Assembly: GCF_000245815.1 (NCBI RefSeq)
Contig: NZ_JH601103.1
Location: 1,327,438 to 1,391,437 of the forward strand
Length of the DNA stretch: 64,000 bases
Source of the DNA: Dolosigranulum pigrum ATCC 51524
Lineage (GTDB): Bacteria > Bacillota > Bacilli > Lactobacillales > Carnobacteriaceae_A
Reading direction: 5' to 3'
Shown here piece by piece: positions 25,712 to 33,619 of the stretch. Position 1 is the stretch's first letter, and every line of letters starts with the position of its first letter. The notes beneath the pieces were generated by a model, which was given only the letters and a program-made list of their open reading frames with translations, ran no database searches and had not been told where the DNA came from. Position numbers and translations under genes: made by a program.

Positions 25712-26421
25712 TATAACTTAAATTGCTTAATCACAGTAGATATTAGAATAATTGAAAAAATAATATTTTGGATAATCAACCGTACATTCTCTACAATATT
25801 AAAATGATCTATATCATTTAAGTAAAAACCAGATGATAATGGTATGATATAAATTAACCAAGTTTCTCCAACCATTCCAACTATTCCAATGAATACCAGT
25901 ATCATAGAAATAGATACCTTAGTGTTTGCTATCAAAAAATGAGTACTCAATTGTGCTGTGAACAGAAATAGTCCTAATAGAGTAGTGCTAATAGGGATCA
26001 ACCAAACAAAAAAAAGGTCAACTTGACGCTGCCAATAAAATGCAGATAACCCTAGAAATATTCCCCAAACGCAAATATTATATGCTATCCAATAGAACAA
26101 GCATACCACATACTTTGTCCATAAGATTTTTGACTTATTTTTTATGCCTAAAAAATACATCTCCCAAGTTCTTTGTTCGAACTCGCTTGAAATGAAATAA
26201 TAACCCAAAACTCCCGCAATTATCGGCGTAAATATCGTAGCTATTAGAGAATAGATGATGCTGTTGTCCTGAAATATCGTTTTAGCTAGTGTCCCCCCAC
26301 CTTCTGCTCCAAATAATGATCTCGCAAGAAACACTTGCATCATGCCAACGACTAGTAGAACAATATACAATAATTTATTTTGCCCGTGTGTATTGAATTC
26401 TTTTTTTAGTAGTGTTTTCAT
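25711..26421 (-). CDS. ABC-2 type permease (LanG/BcrB-like), second copy
   Basis: A 236-residue permease with six helices. It begins MKTLLKKEFNTHGQNKL, a cytoplasmic amphipathic N-terminus, and has the motif SSEFEQRTWEMYFLG after helix 2, which matches SVEYKNNTWEMLLLG in the permease at 26836-27564, so the two are distant paralogues. ATG 26421 has AAGGA at 8 bases; the open frame extends to 26499 without a ribosome binding site. It ends exactly where regulatory box b begins. It is likely a subunit of the same transporter family. No promoter is evident in 26422-26606. Confidence 0.75.
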   Translation of the reverse strand: MKTLLKKEFNTHGQNKLLYIVLLVVGMMQVFLARSLFGAEGGGTLAKTIFQDNSIIYSLIATIFTPIIAGVLGYYFISSEFEQRTWEMYFLGIKNKSKILWTKYVVCLFYWIAYNICVWGIFLGLSAFYWQRQVDLFFVWLIPISTTLLGLFLFTAQLSTHFLIANTKVSISMILVFIGIVGMVGETWLIYIIPLSSGFYLNDIDHFNIVENVRLIIQNIIFSIILISTVIKQFKL

Positions 26422-26606
26422 TTTTTTAATCCTTTTCGTATAATTCTTTCTGCTTATCAAAAAGAGGAAACCCACCATATTACCAGTCGGATTTCGCACG
26501 ATATCATTTTTTAACTCTATTTACTCACAATTTTTATATGCGCTAACCACTAAGATATCTACACAAACATCGGAAACTGTACCAGGATAGCTTTTTATAA
26601 GTGTCT

Positions 26607-26825
26607 TTAACAATCCGGGCCTTTTCCACCTCCCAATACTTCTAGCTTTTCAACTGTTATGTCAATAGTACCAAAAGGTTTAGTTAGTTCAGGATGTTGA
26701 AAGTTTGAGTCTTCAACATGAAGTGCTACCATTATCTGTAGACTAACAACTACTAACATAGATAGCAATAACAAGATAACACTTAATCCACGTTTGAATT
26801 TTAATAACTTTAATTTTAAAAACAT
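26607..26825 (-). pseudogene. Truncated ABC-2 permease (N-terminal fragment)
   Basis: The 72-codon frame starts MFLKLKLLKFKRGLSV, as in the intact 232-residue permease at 24644-25342, and keeps the first helix (LLLSMLVVVSLQIMVAL). After about residue 40 similarity is lost and the frame ends with LGGGKGPDC. TAGGGG lies 7 bases before ATG 26825, 11 bases after the end of the preceding permease gene, so it is still in its original operon position (ATPase, permease 1, permease 2). It is most probably a non-functional remnant, replaced by the copy at 24644. Confidence 0.7.
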
Positions 26826-26835
26826 ATTGTGTCCC

Positions 26836-27564
26836 CTATAAGTTAAATTTTTTGCTAACAAATAGCATTAAAATTATAGCTCCAAAAATATTTAATCCGA
26901 TAATACCCAAAAAGTACATCACATTAAATTGAACGATAACCAGTAAATATTGAGAAGTCAATGAGACTACAATATAACTCATAAATTTACTAATGCGTCC
27001 CATCAATATTATTAAAATAATTAAAACAACTGCAAAAGTAATTGCTGACGTCCCATTACTAATAAAGTAATGGGCCATCAATTGGAGCGTAAATAAAATA
27101 AGAGATGAAAATATGAGAGATAATAATGCTAACATTGAGAATTGCCAATCAACAGATAATTTAAAGTACGTCATTTGGATAATTAAAAAAAGTATATATG
27201 CAATGACTTGGTAGCCCCAATAATACAGAGTACTAGTTATAAACTTTGACCACAATATTTTCTTTTTATCTCCTGTGCCTAATAACAACATTTCCCATGT
27301 ATTATTCTTATATTCCACCGATATTATATAGTAACCTATAATAGCGCCAACTATAACCGTAAAGAAAAATGAACGACCTAGATAAAATGCATTATTTACA
27401 CGAAATGGTGCTTTTAAAAATGGAGAATTCACCGTAATGGTATCAAAAAATTTAATCATCATGGTTACCATTAATACCTGCAGTAAACTAATAATACCTA
27501 ATATAATGTAAAATACAGGTTGACTACCTTTAGTCTTAAATTCATTTTTAATGAGTGTCCACAT
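26836..27564 (-). CDS. ABC-2 type permease (LanG/BcrB-like), partner of the ATPase
   Basis: A 242-residue permease with six helices: about residues 17-40, 70-92, 110-135, 145-170, 178-200 and 215-235. SVEYKNNTWEMLLLG is the characteristic cytoplasmic motif after helix 2. The start at ATG 27564 lies inside the ATPase gene (17-base overlap) and has GGAG 9 bases upstream; another in-frame ATG at 27573 abuts that site. It is translationally coupled to the ATPase. It belongs to transporters that remove bacitracin or lantibiotics, or sense them; the real substrate is unknown. Confidence 0.82.
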   Translation of the reverse strand: MWTLIKNEFKTKGSQPVFYIILGIISLLQVLMVTMMIKFFDTITVNSPFLKAPFRVNNAFYLGRSFFFTVIVGAIIGYYIISVEYKNNTWEMLLLGTGDKKKILWSKFITSTLYYWGYQVIAYILFLIIQMTYFKLSVDWQFSMLALLSLIFSSLILFTLQLMAHYFISNGTSAITFAVVLIILIILMGRISKFMSYIVVSLTSQYLLVIVQFNVMYFLGIIGLNIFGAIILMLFVSKKFNL

Positions 27565-28456
27565 GTCCGTCATCTCCGTCCGTTAAGTCTAAGAAAATCC
27601 GCTCTAAGTTCTTGTTCGGTGTAATTTCAAATATGTCAATATCGTGAGTCATTAATGCACTAATCACTTCAGGAATACGTTGCTTAGACGATTTAATTTG
27701 GAATTTGTGTTCCTTGTTTGTAAAGGAAATCGCTTCTTTGCTAAGCACTGATTCGGTTTGCTCAATGTTATCTACTTCCAGTAAGTAAGAACTTTCGCCA
27801 CTTGCGTATAATTCATCAAGCTCTCCTTCAAAAATCAATTTACCATTTTGGATAATGCCAATCATATCAGCAATCGATTCCAATTCTGAAATATTATGAC
27901 TTGAGATAAAAATCGTCTTCCCTTGCTCTTTAGACAATGAATACAGTAATTCTCGAATTTCCACAATGCCTTTCGGATCCAGTCCATTCGTTGGCTCATC
28001 TAAAATCAAAATATCTGGATCATTTAAAAAGGAGAACGCTAATCCCAACCGTTGTTTCATTCCAAATGAATACTCAGCAATTGTTTTGTTCTTCGCGTCG
28101 GTCAAGCCAACAATCTCCAGTACGCGATCAATCTCATCTTTAGATTCTTCTAAGACATCTTGAATAATTGCTAGATTTTCATATGCCGTTAAATTCTCGT
28201 AATACGTCGGTGTACTGATAAACGCTCCGAACGCTTTTGCTTTATTCTCTAGCTGATTTAATTCCTTCCCATCAAAAGTGACTGTCCCACTACTCGCCGG
28301 CGTCAATCCAGTCAAAATCTTCATTGCGGTTGTTTTCCCCGCACCATTCGCTCCGATAAATCCATAAATCTTGCCTTCTGGAATGGTAATATTAATATCT
28401 TGCAAAATTTGTTTTCGGCCGTATTTTTTGTTGACATTATTAAATGTGATATTCAT
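27548..28456 (-). CDS. ABC transporter ATPase, BcrA/LanF-like
   Basis: A 302-residue ATPase. Walker A GANGAGKTT lies near residue 37, the signature is YSFGMKQRL, Walker B is ILILDEPTNGLDP and the H-loop ISSHN. The C-terminal extension of about 80 residues (ending FEITPNKNLERIFLDLT) is typical of the BcrA/LanF group. Start ATG 28456 has GGAG 9 bases upstream; an ATG at 28465 abuts it. It has a leader of about 130 bases behind regulatory box c. It heads the operon ATPase-permease-(truncated permease)-permease. A relic of a second ATPase copy lies at 25439-25632. Role: likely export or detoxification of a membrane-active peptide, inferred from family. Confidence 0.88.
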   Translation of the reverse strand: MNITFNNVNKKYGRKQILQDINITIPEGKIYGFIGANGAGKTTAMKILTGLTPASSGTVTFDGKELNQLENKAKAFGAFISTPTYYENLTAYENLAIIQDVLEESKDEIDRVLEIVGLTDAKNKTIAEYSFGMKQRLGLAFSFLNDPDILILDEPTNGLDPKGIVEIRELLYSLSKEQGKTIFISSHNISELESIADMIGIIQNGKLIFEGELDELYASGESSYLLEVDNIEQTESVLSKEAISFTNKEHKFQIKSSKQRIPEVISALMTHDIDIFEITPNKNLERIFLDLTDGDDGHVDTH

Positions 28457-28591
28457 GTTTATCATCTCCTAGATTTAGTACTTATCGGCTTTTTTTACAT
28501 AATCCTCATCTAATTTATTTTTTTCTGCTTTTATTGTCTTCTTGTGTTTCTTATTATGTCAACTCCCGTACATCCCTTTTGTTACAACTGT

Positions 28592-28636
28592 ATTCTATCT
28601 CACAAATTGATCAATCACATGAGTAAAATTGGCAAT
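28592..28636 (-). promoter_or_regulatory. Conserved regulatory box and -10, copy c
   Basis: Box ATTGCCAATTTTACTCATG (28636-28618), 20 bases, TAGAAT (28597-28592). It drives the ATPase operon with a leader of about 130 bases. The transcribed region after the -10 (AGTTGTAAC, then GTTGACA and AATAAG) is also shared with copy d, suggesting duplication of the whole promoter region. In the gap 28457-28863 I otherwise see only the terminator at 28769-28815. Confidence 0.75.
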
Positions 28637-28768
28637 ATTAGATTTTCTACTTGGCATATGTATTTTTCGTTGAAAATGACTAATCATATATCGCATGAGA
28701 TACTCTTCAAAAATTCCCTCGTCATTCTAGAGGGGAAGCATAAATTAATAGTAACGTATCAATCAATT

Positions 28769-28815
28769 AAAAATGCTGATAAAGTAAGACAACTGTTAGC
28801 CCTCTTTATCAGCAT
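28769..28815 (-). terminator. Intrinsic terminator of the 56-residue membrane protein gene
   Basis: ATGCTGATAAAG (28773-28784) pairs perfectly with CTTTATCAGCAT (28804-28815) around a 19-base loop. On the minus strand it is followed by TTTTT. It lies 49 bases after the small gene's stop. Confidence 0.8.
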
Positions 28816-28863
28816 AAATATTTATCTCTACTTATAAGCTCAATGTGAATAAACAAGGTATGA

Positions 28864-29034
28864 TTAATTTTCTCTCTTTTTTTGATAGTTGCGCCACACA
28901 AAAAATCCAGTAATACATGCAATAATGATTATTGGATCATCTAAATTAAGAGATCTCGAAGCTATTATTTTTTGTACAAAACTATATAAAAAAACGGCTG
29001 CGACTATCAATAATGTATATGGTAAATATTTCAT
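28864..29034 (-). CDS. Small two-helix membrane protein (MKYxPY family, copy 2)
   Basis: A 56-residue protein below the usual length cut-off. It begins MKYLPYTLLIVAAVFLYSFV and ends ITGFFVWRNYQKKREN, with two hydrophobic helices separated by a short polar stretch (ASRSLNLDD). It is a clear paralogue of the 59-residue protein at 22268-22447. AAGGGG lies 7 bases before ATG 29034, regulatory box d lies upstream, and a strong terminator follows, so this is a real monocistronic gene. Function unknown; coregulation with the ABC transporter suggests an accessory or signalling role. Confidence 0.75.
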   Translation of the reverse strand: MKYLPYTLLIVAAVFLYSFVQKIIASRSLNLDDPIIIIACITGFFVWRNYQKKREN

Positions 29035-29120
29035 ATAATTACCCCTTCTAAAAATAATCTAAACCAAAAACATTACATCTTATTTTGTCAACTTTGTGTA
29101 TTCCATTTTATTACAACTAC

Positions 29121-29165
29121 ATTCTACCCTACACAACTATCTCGCACATGAGTAAATTAGGCAAT
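29121..29165 (-). promoter_or_regulatory. Conserved regulatory box and -10, copy d
   Basis: Box ATTGCCTAATTTACTCATG (29165-29147), 20 bases, TAGAAT (29126-29121). Upstream of the 56-residue membrane protein gene, with a leader of about 80 bases. This copy equals the consensus of the five sites. Confidence 0.75.
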
Positions 29166-29214
29166 GCTATTAATTCCCTAAAATGACTTTAATCATGGAA
29201 CACTTTACAATAAT

Positions 29215-29625
29215 TCACTCCTTATCAATCTGCTGCTGATACGTAGTTAAGACTTGACGAAGTGTCGTTAGTTCAGTCAGTAATTGTTTGATCTCATCTT
29301 GTACTTTAAGATCAGTAAAGGCATTATCGAAGAATATATCAAAAAATTGGCGCGATGTTGAGTGATCAAAGGAGCTATGCACCTGAATATTGGCATCTTG
29401 CAAATTATGTTTCAAAGCATTTAATTGAGGTTGGAGTTTTTGTAGGTCACTGCTAATGTTTTTCATTTTTTTGCGCTTAACCATGCTTGAGAACAAATCG
29501 CCTCCTAACAAGTCTACCCATGACCACTGTTTAGCCGATTTTAGTTGGCTAATCATTTTATCGAGTTGTGTCATAGTGTCGTGTAGTTGTAGCTGTAGGT
29601 TTTGGTAGTGTGATTCCTGATTCAT
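29215..29625 (-). CDS. Coiled-coil protein of unknown function in the putative regulon
   Basis: A 136-residue soluble, mostly helical protein. Residues 1-35 and 55-136 form heptad-like segments (LQLHDTMTQLDKMISQLKSA; LQKLQPQLNALKHNLQDA; LLTELTTLRQVLTTYQQQ). Between them lies WSWVDLLGGDLFSSMVKRKK; similar W-x-x-x-D-x-x-GGG-x-x-x-x-x-x-K stretches occur in uncharacterised coiled-coil proteins, from memory. ATG 29625 has AAGGAG at 9 bases; the frame extends to 29709, which would lie upstream of the predicted transcription start. It has its own regulatory box e. It could be an envelope-stress or phage-shock-like peripheral protein, but that is a guess. Confidence 0.7.
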   Translation of the reverse strand: MNQESHYQNLQLQLHDTMTQLDKMISQLKSAKQWSWVDLLGGDLFSSMVKRKKMKNISSDLQKLQPQLNALKHNLQDANIQVHSSFDHSTSRQFFDIFFDNAFTDLKVQDEIKQLLTELTTLRQVLTTYQQQIDKE

Positions 29626-29665
29626 ATGAAACATCTCCTTATTTGTAGGGCTACTATCTAGCCTT

Positions 29666-29710
29666 ATTTTATCATATTGTCCGTCGAAACCCATGAGTAT
29701 TTCAGGCAAT
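29666..29710 (-). promoter_or_regulatory. Conserved regulatory box and -10, copy e
   Basis: Box ATTGCCTGAAATACTCATG (29710-29692), 20 bases, TAAAAT (29671-29666). It precedes the coiled-coil gene by a short leader. It also decides that gene's start, because the upstream in-frame ATG at 29709 lies inside the box. Confidence 0.72.
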
Positions 29711-29822
29711 CGCTGCTCATTTCATCTTGTTTTACCGATAAGTCTAGCCCGGGCAACTTGACTCATTCACATTATATGAGTTTAGTTTCGTATGTTATAA
29801 TGAATGTGAAGGAGATGATGAC

Positions 29823-30176
29823 ATGGCGAGACATAAGATTTTTGATATGGCGGTGAGTGCGGTGTATCCGCATTATGTCAACAAGGCTGAGAAGAAGGGT
29901 AAGACTGCTGAGCAAGTGGATGAGCTGATGTGTTGGCTAACAGGCTACAGCCAAGATGAGTTGCATGAACAGTTGGAGGCTAATGTATCATTCAAAAAAT
30001 TCTTCGACCAAGTGCCTAAGTTACATCCAAATCGTACATTAATCAAAGGAGTTATCTGTGGGAAACGTGTTGAAGATATCGAAGATCCGCTAATGCAAAA
30101 TATTCGCTACTTGGACAAATTAATAGATGAACTTGCACGAGGCAAAAAATTCGAAAATATAAAACGTACCCAATGA
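29823..30176 (+). CDS. DUF2200 family protein
   Basis: A 117-residue soluble protein recognised as DUF2200 by KIFDMAVSAVYPHYVNKAEKKGKT, ELMCWLTGYSQDEL and a C-terminal half with KLHPNRTLIKGVICGKRVEDI. DUF2200 proteins are small, widespread and of unknown function. AAGGAG lies 8 bases before the ATG, and an extended -10 (TGTTATAAT, ending 29801) is upstream. ACTCAT and ATGAGT at 29761-29781 form an inverted repeat in the divergent promoter region. It is followed by a bidirectional terminator shared with cls. Confidence 0.85.
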   Translation: MARHKIFDMAVSAVYPHYVNKAEKKGKTAEQVDELMCWLTGYSQDELHEQLEANVSFKKFFDQVPKLHPNRTLIKGVICGKRVEDIEDPLMQNIRYLDKLIDELARGKKFENIKRTQ

Positions 30177-30215
30177 TACACATCAACAGGGGGTCATCCT
30201 TGTTTATACATACTG

Positions 30216-30256
30216 AAAAACTCCGTACTCATCGAAACAATAATGATGGTACGGAG
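30216..30256. terminator. Bidirectional terminator between DUF2200 gene and cls
   Basis: CTCCGTACTCATC (30221-30233) pairs with GATGGTACGGAG (30245-30256) with one bulged base. On the minus strand five T follow the stem, giving a good cls terminator; the plus side ends CTTTG. Confidence 0.8.
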
Positions 30257-30267
30257 CTTTGTATATA

Positions 30268-31722
30268 TTATAAGATAGGACTGAATAAGCGAGAGAATTG
30301 TTGCTTGAAGCGTTCCCAGAGTGAGTAGTTGGCAATAATATCCGGCGTTAATTCATAAGCATGTTGTAAGTCACTCATATATTGAGCATGATAGGCTTGG
30401 GCTAGTTTTTCACTATACATGAAGGTATTAACTTCGAAGTTCAACTTGAAGCTACGGATATCGAAATTAGCTGTTCCGATACTTAACATCTCATCATCTA
30501 CAATTATAGTCTTCGCATGCAAGAAGCCCCCATCGTAAATATGCACATGAGCGCCGTATTCAACTAATTGCTCAGCATAACTCAACGTTGCCTGATAAAT
30601 AAAGGGATGATCCGGTTTGTTTGGAATCATGACATGAACCTCTACCCCTGACTTAGAGGCGATATCAATCGTCTCTAACACGGCATCATCTGGCACTAAG
30701 TACGGTGTCTGGATATAAACAGATTCACGTGCTAAGCTAATCATCTTAATAAAGCCTTTTTTGATCTGTTGTTCGGTGCTATCCGGACCGCTAGAGACAA
30801 TTTGCAAATCGACATCACCTGTTGTCTCTTGAATAGGAAAATACTGGTTATCGTAAGGAACTTGTTGTGCCTCATCAGCTGATGCATTCCAATCGGTTAA
30901 AAAGCGGGTCTGCAATGGGAGTACCCCATTACCGACAATTCGGACATGCGTGTCACGCCAATAACCCATTTCCGGATATTCTCCTAAGTAATCATCCCCG
31001 ACATTGAAGCCCCCAGTGTAGCCAATCTTTCCATCAATTACAACTATTTTTCTGTGATTACGATAGTTCAAGCGCATATTTAAAATATGCATCCGTTCAC
31101 CGAATGATGGACAGGCTTGCCCACCGAATGATTTTAATTTCTTAAAAAATGATCGCGTCATCCACCGAGTACCCACCGGATCGTATAGAACACGTACTTC
31201 GACACCTTGATTAGCCTTCTCTTCCAGTGCATCCACAATGGCACGACCAATCTTATCCCCTCGAAAAATATAATAAACGAGATGAATATGATGCTTGGCT
31301 TGCTTAATATCTTCCAATAACTGATCGAACTTTTCCTTACCATCCGAATAAATATCAACTTCATTATCACGTGTTAGTGCTGCATTATCCAATCCTTGGA
31401 ACAGAGAAACCATTTCCTTTTTATTATTAGAAAATACTTCATCCCTTGCTTCATGTTGATGTTCATATCGTTCGGTTAAGGTGTCTTTCAATTCGCGTAA
31501 TCCAATCTGATCCTGTTGCTTAATATCGTAAATATCTTTATCACTCATGCCTCGACCGAAGAACAAATAAGCAATAAATCCAATCCCCGGCAACATAATA
31601 AGGGCTAAAAGCCATGCCCAAATCGAGGCTATATCACGAGTCTTGTCACGAAAGATGGTAAAGATAGCTAAGGTCGAGTTGATGATTATAAACCACCAAA
31701 AAATAGTTGAGATATATGACAT
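30268..31722 (-). CDS. cls: Cardiolipin synthase
   Basis: A 484-residue membrane enzyme condensing two phosphatidylglycerol molecules to cardiolipin and glycerol. Two N-terminal helices (FWWFIIINSTLAIFTIF and SIWAWLLALIMLPGIGFIAYLFFG) are followed by two phospholipase D domains with HKD motifs HRKIVVIDG (near residue 226) and HAKTIIVDD (near residue 405), each ending in GG or GTANFD strands. Length and layout match Firmicutes Cls. AAGGAG lies 6 bases before the ATG. It follows rnjB on the same strand, with a weak hairpin between. Confidence 0.95.
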   Translation of the reverse strand: MSYISTIFWWFIIINSTLAIFTIFRDKTRDIASIWAWLLALIMLPGIGFIAYLFFGRGMSDKDIYDIKQQDQIGLRELKDTLTERYEHQHEARDEVFSNNKKEMVSLFQGLDNAALTRDNEVDIYSDGKEKFDQLLEDIKQAKHHIHLVYYIFRGDKIGRAIVDALEEKANQGVEVRVLYDPVGTRWMTRSFFKKLKSFGGQACPSFGERMHILNMRLNYRNHRKIVVIDGKIGYTGGFNVGDDYLGEYPEMGYWRDTHVRIVGNGVLPLQTRFLTDWNASADEAQQVPYDNQYFPIQETTGDVDLQIVSSGPDSTEQQIKKGFIKMISLARESVYIQTPYLVPDDAVLETIDIASKSGVEVHVMIPNKPDHPFIYQATLSYAEQLVEYGAHVHIYDGGFLHAKTIIVDDEMLSIGTANFDIRSFKLNFEVNTFMYSEKLAQAYHAQYMSDLQHAYELTPDIIANYSLWERFKQQFSRLFSPIL

Positions 31723-31745
31723 ATTAATCTCCTTTTTATGTAGAT

Positions 31746-31777
31746 AAGAGCAGAGCTAACTTAGAAGCTCCGCTCTC
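31746..31777 (-). terminator. Hairpin between rnjB and cls
   Basis: AGAGCAGAGCT and AGCTCCGCTCT form an 11-bp stem with one G-U pair. No U tract follows on the minus strand, so termination is probably weak and some readthrough from rnjB into cls is possible. Confidence 0.45.
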
Positions 31778-31815
31778 CCTTTGACTATATTTTATAGGAT
31801 ACAAACAGTCCTCAA

Positions 31816-33498
31816 TTATTTATCATACCAGCGTCTTTGGTTCACTTCCATAATAACCGGTAAGATAATTGGGCGCCGTTTTGTTTCTTTAAAGAGGTAA
31901 TCGCTCAATTCATTGCGAATCTCTGACTTAATCGAACCCCAATCGAAATCATTATGCTTCAAGTTTTGTTGGATCACTTTTTCCACAATTGTAGTCGATT
32001 CATTAATAAGGTCATAATTAGCTTTCACAAAGACAAAGCCTCGTGTAACAATGTGGGGGTTGGCAACAATCTTTTGTTTGCGACGGTCAATCGTTACGAC
32101 AGCCACGAAGATTCCGTCGTTAGACAGTAGGCGACGATCACGTAAGACAATATTGCCAACATCTCCAATACCAATACCGTCAACTAAGGTATTATCAGCT
32201 GGAACCGTTCCGGTACTGTGCATTTTGCCTTTTTTGTACTCCACAACATCCCCATTGCTTAAAGTAAAAATGTGTTCGTGTGGAATACCTGTCTCATGCG
32301 CTAAGCGAGCGTGGGCGGCTAAGACGCGGTACTCTCCTTGGACGGGAATAAAGTATTCCGGGTGAAGTAAGTTCATCATCAATTGCAGATCATTCGGTGT
32401 CGCATGTCCACTTGCTTTAATTTGGTTGGATAACTTGACCACTTCGCCTCCTGAACGATAAATCAAGTTCTCACATTCAGCTACTTCCACTTCCATCGCT
32501 ACTGATGGGTTGGTTGCAATAAAGACAGTATCTTCATTGCGAATACCAATGTTAGGATGTTGATTAGTTGCCATCTCGCGTAAAGCTTTAATCGGTTCTC
32601 CACTTGAGCCAGTTTCCAAGATAACAGTCTCATCATCGTGGAACTTCTCCAAGTCCGATATAGATTGTAAGATGTCTTTTTTCGGCAATGTTAGTTTTCC
32701 TAAGTCAATAGCTACATTAATAATATCTTGGGATTTTGAGCTAGAGATAAAGACTTTACGATTCGTCGCGTGGGCTGCATTAATGATTTGCTGGATGCGC
32801 AGTAAGTTACTCTGGACAGCTGCTACAATAATACGAGTCGGCGCATCTTGGAAGATCTCTGTCACAACACTTTGAACTCGTTTATCTGGTGCATTCTCTT
32901 CAAGACTTTCCGCTCCTAGTGATGAGCTAAGCAACGCTAGAACGCGTTCTTTCCCAATATCTGAAATATGGTTTAAGTTCGTACGGTACGGACCATCTGC
33001 ACTCTGATCAAACTTAAAGTTCCCCGTATAAACAACATGTCCTTCCAGTGTTTCGATAGAAATCCCCATAGCATCAGGAATCGTGTGCGTCACTTGGAAG
33101 AAATGCACCTTCACCTCACCGAAGTCAATCGCCAGACTGGAATCTACAACATGATAATCAGAGAAGTTCCCTTTCCCAATCACTGATTCAACTTGTAAGC
33201 GAGCCAGCTCAATCGTCAACTCGGACCCGAATACAGGCACATTGAATTCATCGATAAAGTACGGTAATGCTCCTATCGCATCTTCATGTCCGTGTGATAA
33301 AAATACACCGGCAATGCGCTCTTTATTTTGCTTTAAATAAGTGAAGTCAGGAATCACGGCATCGATACCGTATAATTCACCTTCTGGGAACATCAATCCA
33401 CAGTCCAATACGAATATTTGGGTATCCACCTCCACTACATACAAACTTTTACTATTTTCGCGAACCCCACCTAAGGGGATAATTTTAACATTTGACAC
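31816..33498 (-). CDS. rnjB: Ribonuclease J2
   Basis: A 560-residue beta-CASP metallo-beta-lactamase RNase involved in mRNA decay and rRNA maturation with RNase J1. It starts VKIIPLGGVRENSKSLYVV. The metal-binding motif reads LSHGHEDAIGALPY instead of HGHEDHIGG, lacking the second motif His; this altered motif is characteristic of the J2 paralogue, which is weakly active and forms a complex with J1. Later features are QVTHTIPDAMG, GNFKFD and the beta-CASP and C-terminal domains (SGHATPNDLQLMMNLLHPEYFIPVQGEYR). It starts with GTG, with AAAGGAG 7 bases upstream. It is divergent from birA. Confidence 0.88.
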   Translation of the reverse strand: MSNVKIIPLGGVRENSKSLYVVEVDTQIFVLDCGLMFPEGELYGIDAVIPDFTYLKQNKERIAGVFLSHGHEDAIGALPYFIDEFNVPVFGSELTIELARLQVESVIGKGNFSDYHVVDSSLAIDFGEVKVHFFQVTHTIPDAMGISIETLEGHVVYTGNFKFDQSADGPYRTNLNHISDIGKERVLALLSSSLGAESLEENAPDKRVQSVVTEIFQDAPTRIIVAAVQSNLLRIQQIINAAHATNRKVFISSSKSQDIINVAIDLGKLTLPKKDILQSISDLEKFHDDETVILETGSSGEPIKALREMATNQHPNIGIRNEDTVFIATNPSVAMEVEVAECENLIYRSGGEVVKLSNQIKASGHATPNDLQLMMNLLHPEYFIPVQGEYRVLAAHARLAHETGIPHEHIFTLSNGDVVEYKKGKMHSTGTVPADNTLVDGIGIGDVGNIVLRDRRLLSNDGIFVAVVTIDRRKQKIVANPHIVTRGFVFVKANYDLINESTTIVEKVIQQNLKHNDFDWGSIKSEIRNELSDYLFKETKRRPIILPVIMEVNQRRWYDK

Positions 33499-33619
33499 AA
33501 TAATTCTCCTTTATTTGATCTACTTTTATCTATATTCTCATATTCATTGACTACAGTTCATTTCGTCCTTATAATTATAGCATAGACTGACTAATTTTCA
33601 TAATTTAGAAGGAGTTCTT

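Noticed and set aside
28544..28837. 97-codon plus-strand frame
   Set aside because: It runs through regulatory box c, the -10 and the terminator of minus-strand genes, has no ribosome binding site, and looks random.
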